A stretch of DNA of 5,965 nt, from the NCBI GenBank assembly GCA_900770865.1, contig CAAGLU010000125.1, positions 1-5,965 of the forward strand. The letters are read 5' to 3'. Source of the DNA: an uncultured Atopobiaceae bacterium (GTDB taxonomy: Bacteria; Actinomycetota; Coriobacteriia; Coriobacteriales; Atopobiaceae). Under the pieces are notes generated by a model. The model was not told where the DNA came from. It saw only the letters and a list, made by a program, of their open reading frames with translations, and ran no database searches. This document shows positions 5,556-5,965 of this stretch, piece by piece (within the stretch, counting starts at the first letter, position 1; each line of letters begins with the position of its first letter). Both the position numbers and the translations under genes were made by a program.

Positions 5556-5965
5556 ATGCGTGCAACCAACCTTACCGCCGAGTGCCTCACGAATCCCCTG
5601 GGATTTGGCGTCACCTGCCCTCACCTGGCCTGGATTGACGAGGACGGTATCTCCCAGAGCGCCCGCCAGGTTGTCTGCGAGGACGAGAACGGCGTGGCTC
5701 TCTGGGACACCGGCCGCGAGGAGTCGGCGTCCATGCAGCTTGCCTGGCCGGGCGAGCCGCTTGTAAGCCGCCAGCGCGTTACCTGGCGCGTGCGCGTGTG
5801 GGACGAGAGGGGCGTGGCGGGCGCATGGTCCAAGCCCGCAAGCATCGAGGTGGGGCTCCTCTCGCCCGATGACTGGTCTGCGCGCTGGATCAGCGGGAAC
5901 TACGACGTGCCCACCCAGCGCGTGGGCGCCCTGGGCAACTTCAAGCAGATGATTGCTGCCATGCA
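5556..5965 (+). CDS. Alpha-L-rhamnosidase (GH78), N-terminal part (runs off window end)
   Basis: The ATG at 5556 lies 3 nt after the transporter stop, with GAGGAGG (5541-5547) 8 nt upstream inside the transporter's last codons, so translation is probably coupled. The 136 residues visible carry the N-terminal fibronectin-III/Ig-like domain that starts bacterial GH78 enzymes. 'NPLGFGVTCPHLAW' corresponds to the usual 'NPxGIDxxxPxFSW', 'WDTGRE' to 'WDSGKV', and 'RVTWRVRVWDERGVAGAWSK' followed by 'GLLSPDDWSARWI' is close to family consensus. The catalytic (alpha/alpha)6 barrel and its acidic residues lie beyond the window. There is no signal peptide, so it should be cytoplasmic, consistent with hydrolysis after uptake of intact rhamnosides. 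The family removes terminal alpha-L-rhamnose from plant glycosides such as flavonoid rutinosides and saponins, or from polysaccharide fragments. The exact substrate is unknown. Confidence 0.85.
   Translation, partial: MRATNLTAECLTNPLGFGVTCPHLAWIDEDGISQSARQVVCEDENGVALWDTGREESASMQLAWPGEPLVSRQRVTWRVRVWDERGVAGAWSKPASIEVGLLSPDDWSARWISGNYDVPTQRVGALGNFKQMIAAM

Noticed and set aside
3993..5624. 543-codon minus-strand open frame opposite the transporter
   Set aside because: Its His/Glu/Asp/Gly-rich text has no family resemblance, and it is the complement of a clear 12-TM protein.
1..5965. CRISPR arrays, tRNA/rRNA genes, insertion sequences or attachment sites
   Set aside because: No regularly spaced repeats, no RNA-gene signatures, and no transposase or integrase text in any frame.

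Overview
The window looks like a chromosomal catabolic locus from a high-GC actinobacterium. Strong C/G third-position bias, purine-rich Shine-Dalgarno sites, and the combination of an unusual AraC-type regulator, SDR oxidoreductases, a GPH-type sugar transporter and a family-78 rhamnosidase suggest a gut or oral Coriobacteriia (Olsenella/Atopobium/Collinsella-like). The taxonomic call is inference; no rRNA or other marker gene is present.

Layout. (1) 1-599, minus strand: the N-terminal ~199 residues of an AraC-family-type regulator, cut by the window start. (2) 600-753: a divergent control region. (3) 754-3314, plus strand: two tightly spaced genes (2-nt gap) for extended SDR-type NAD(P)-dependent oxidoreductases/epimerases. 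The second carries a long C-terminal extension ending in a zinc-ribbon-like CxxxH...CxxC module. (4) 3352-3812, minus strand: an orphan HicB-type antitoxin with a C-terminal excisionase-like HTH. It converges on the SDR operon and is apparently frameshifted a few codons after its start. (5) 3813-4058: a dense regulatory region with a consensus-like LexA (SOS) box, a second palindrome, a strong sigma-70-type promoter on the plus strand, and an 11-bp-spaced direct repeat whose core is also found upstream of the SDR operon. (6) 4059-5552, plus strand: a 12-TM GPH-family (MelB-like) glycoside transporter. (7) 5556 to the window end: the N-terminus of an alpha-L-rhamnosidase (GH78), three bases behind the transporter and probably in its operon.

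Working model (inference): the transporter imports a rhamnosylated glycoside, GH78 removes rhamnose, and the two SDR enzymes oxidise, reduce or epimerise the sugar or aglycone. The AraC-type protein would sense the compound and switch on both plus-strand operons. The shared 12-bp motif in front of both operons supports common control. The HicB-like gene looks like an unrelated insertion into the locus, with its own SOS-type control.
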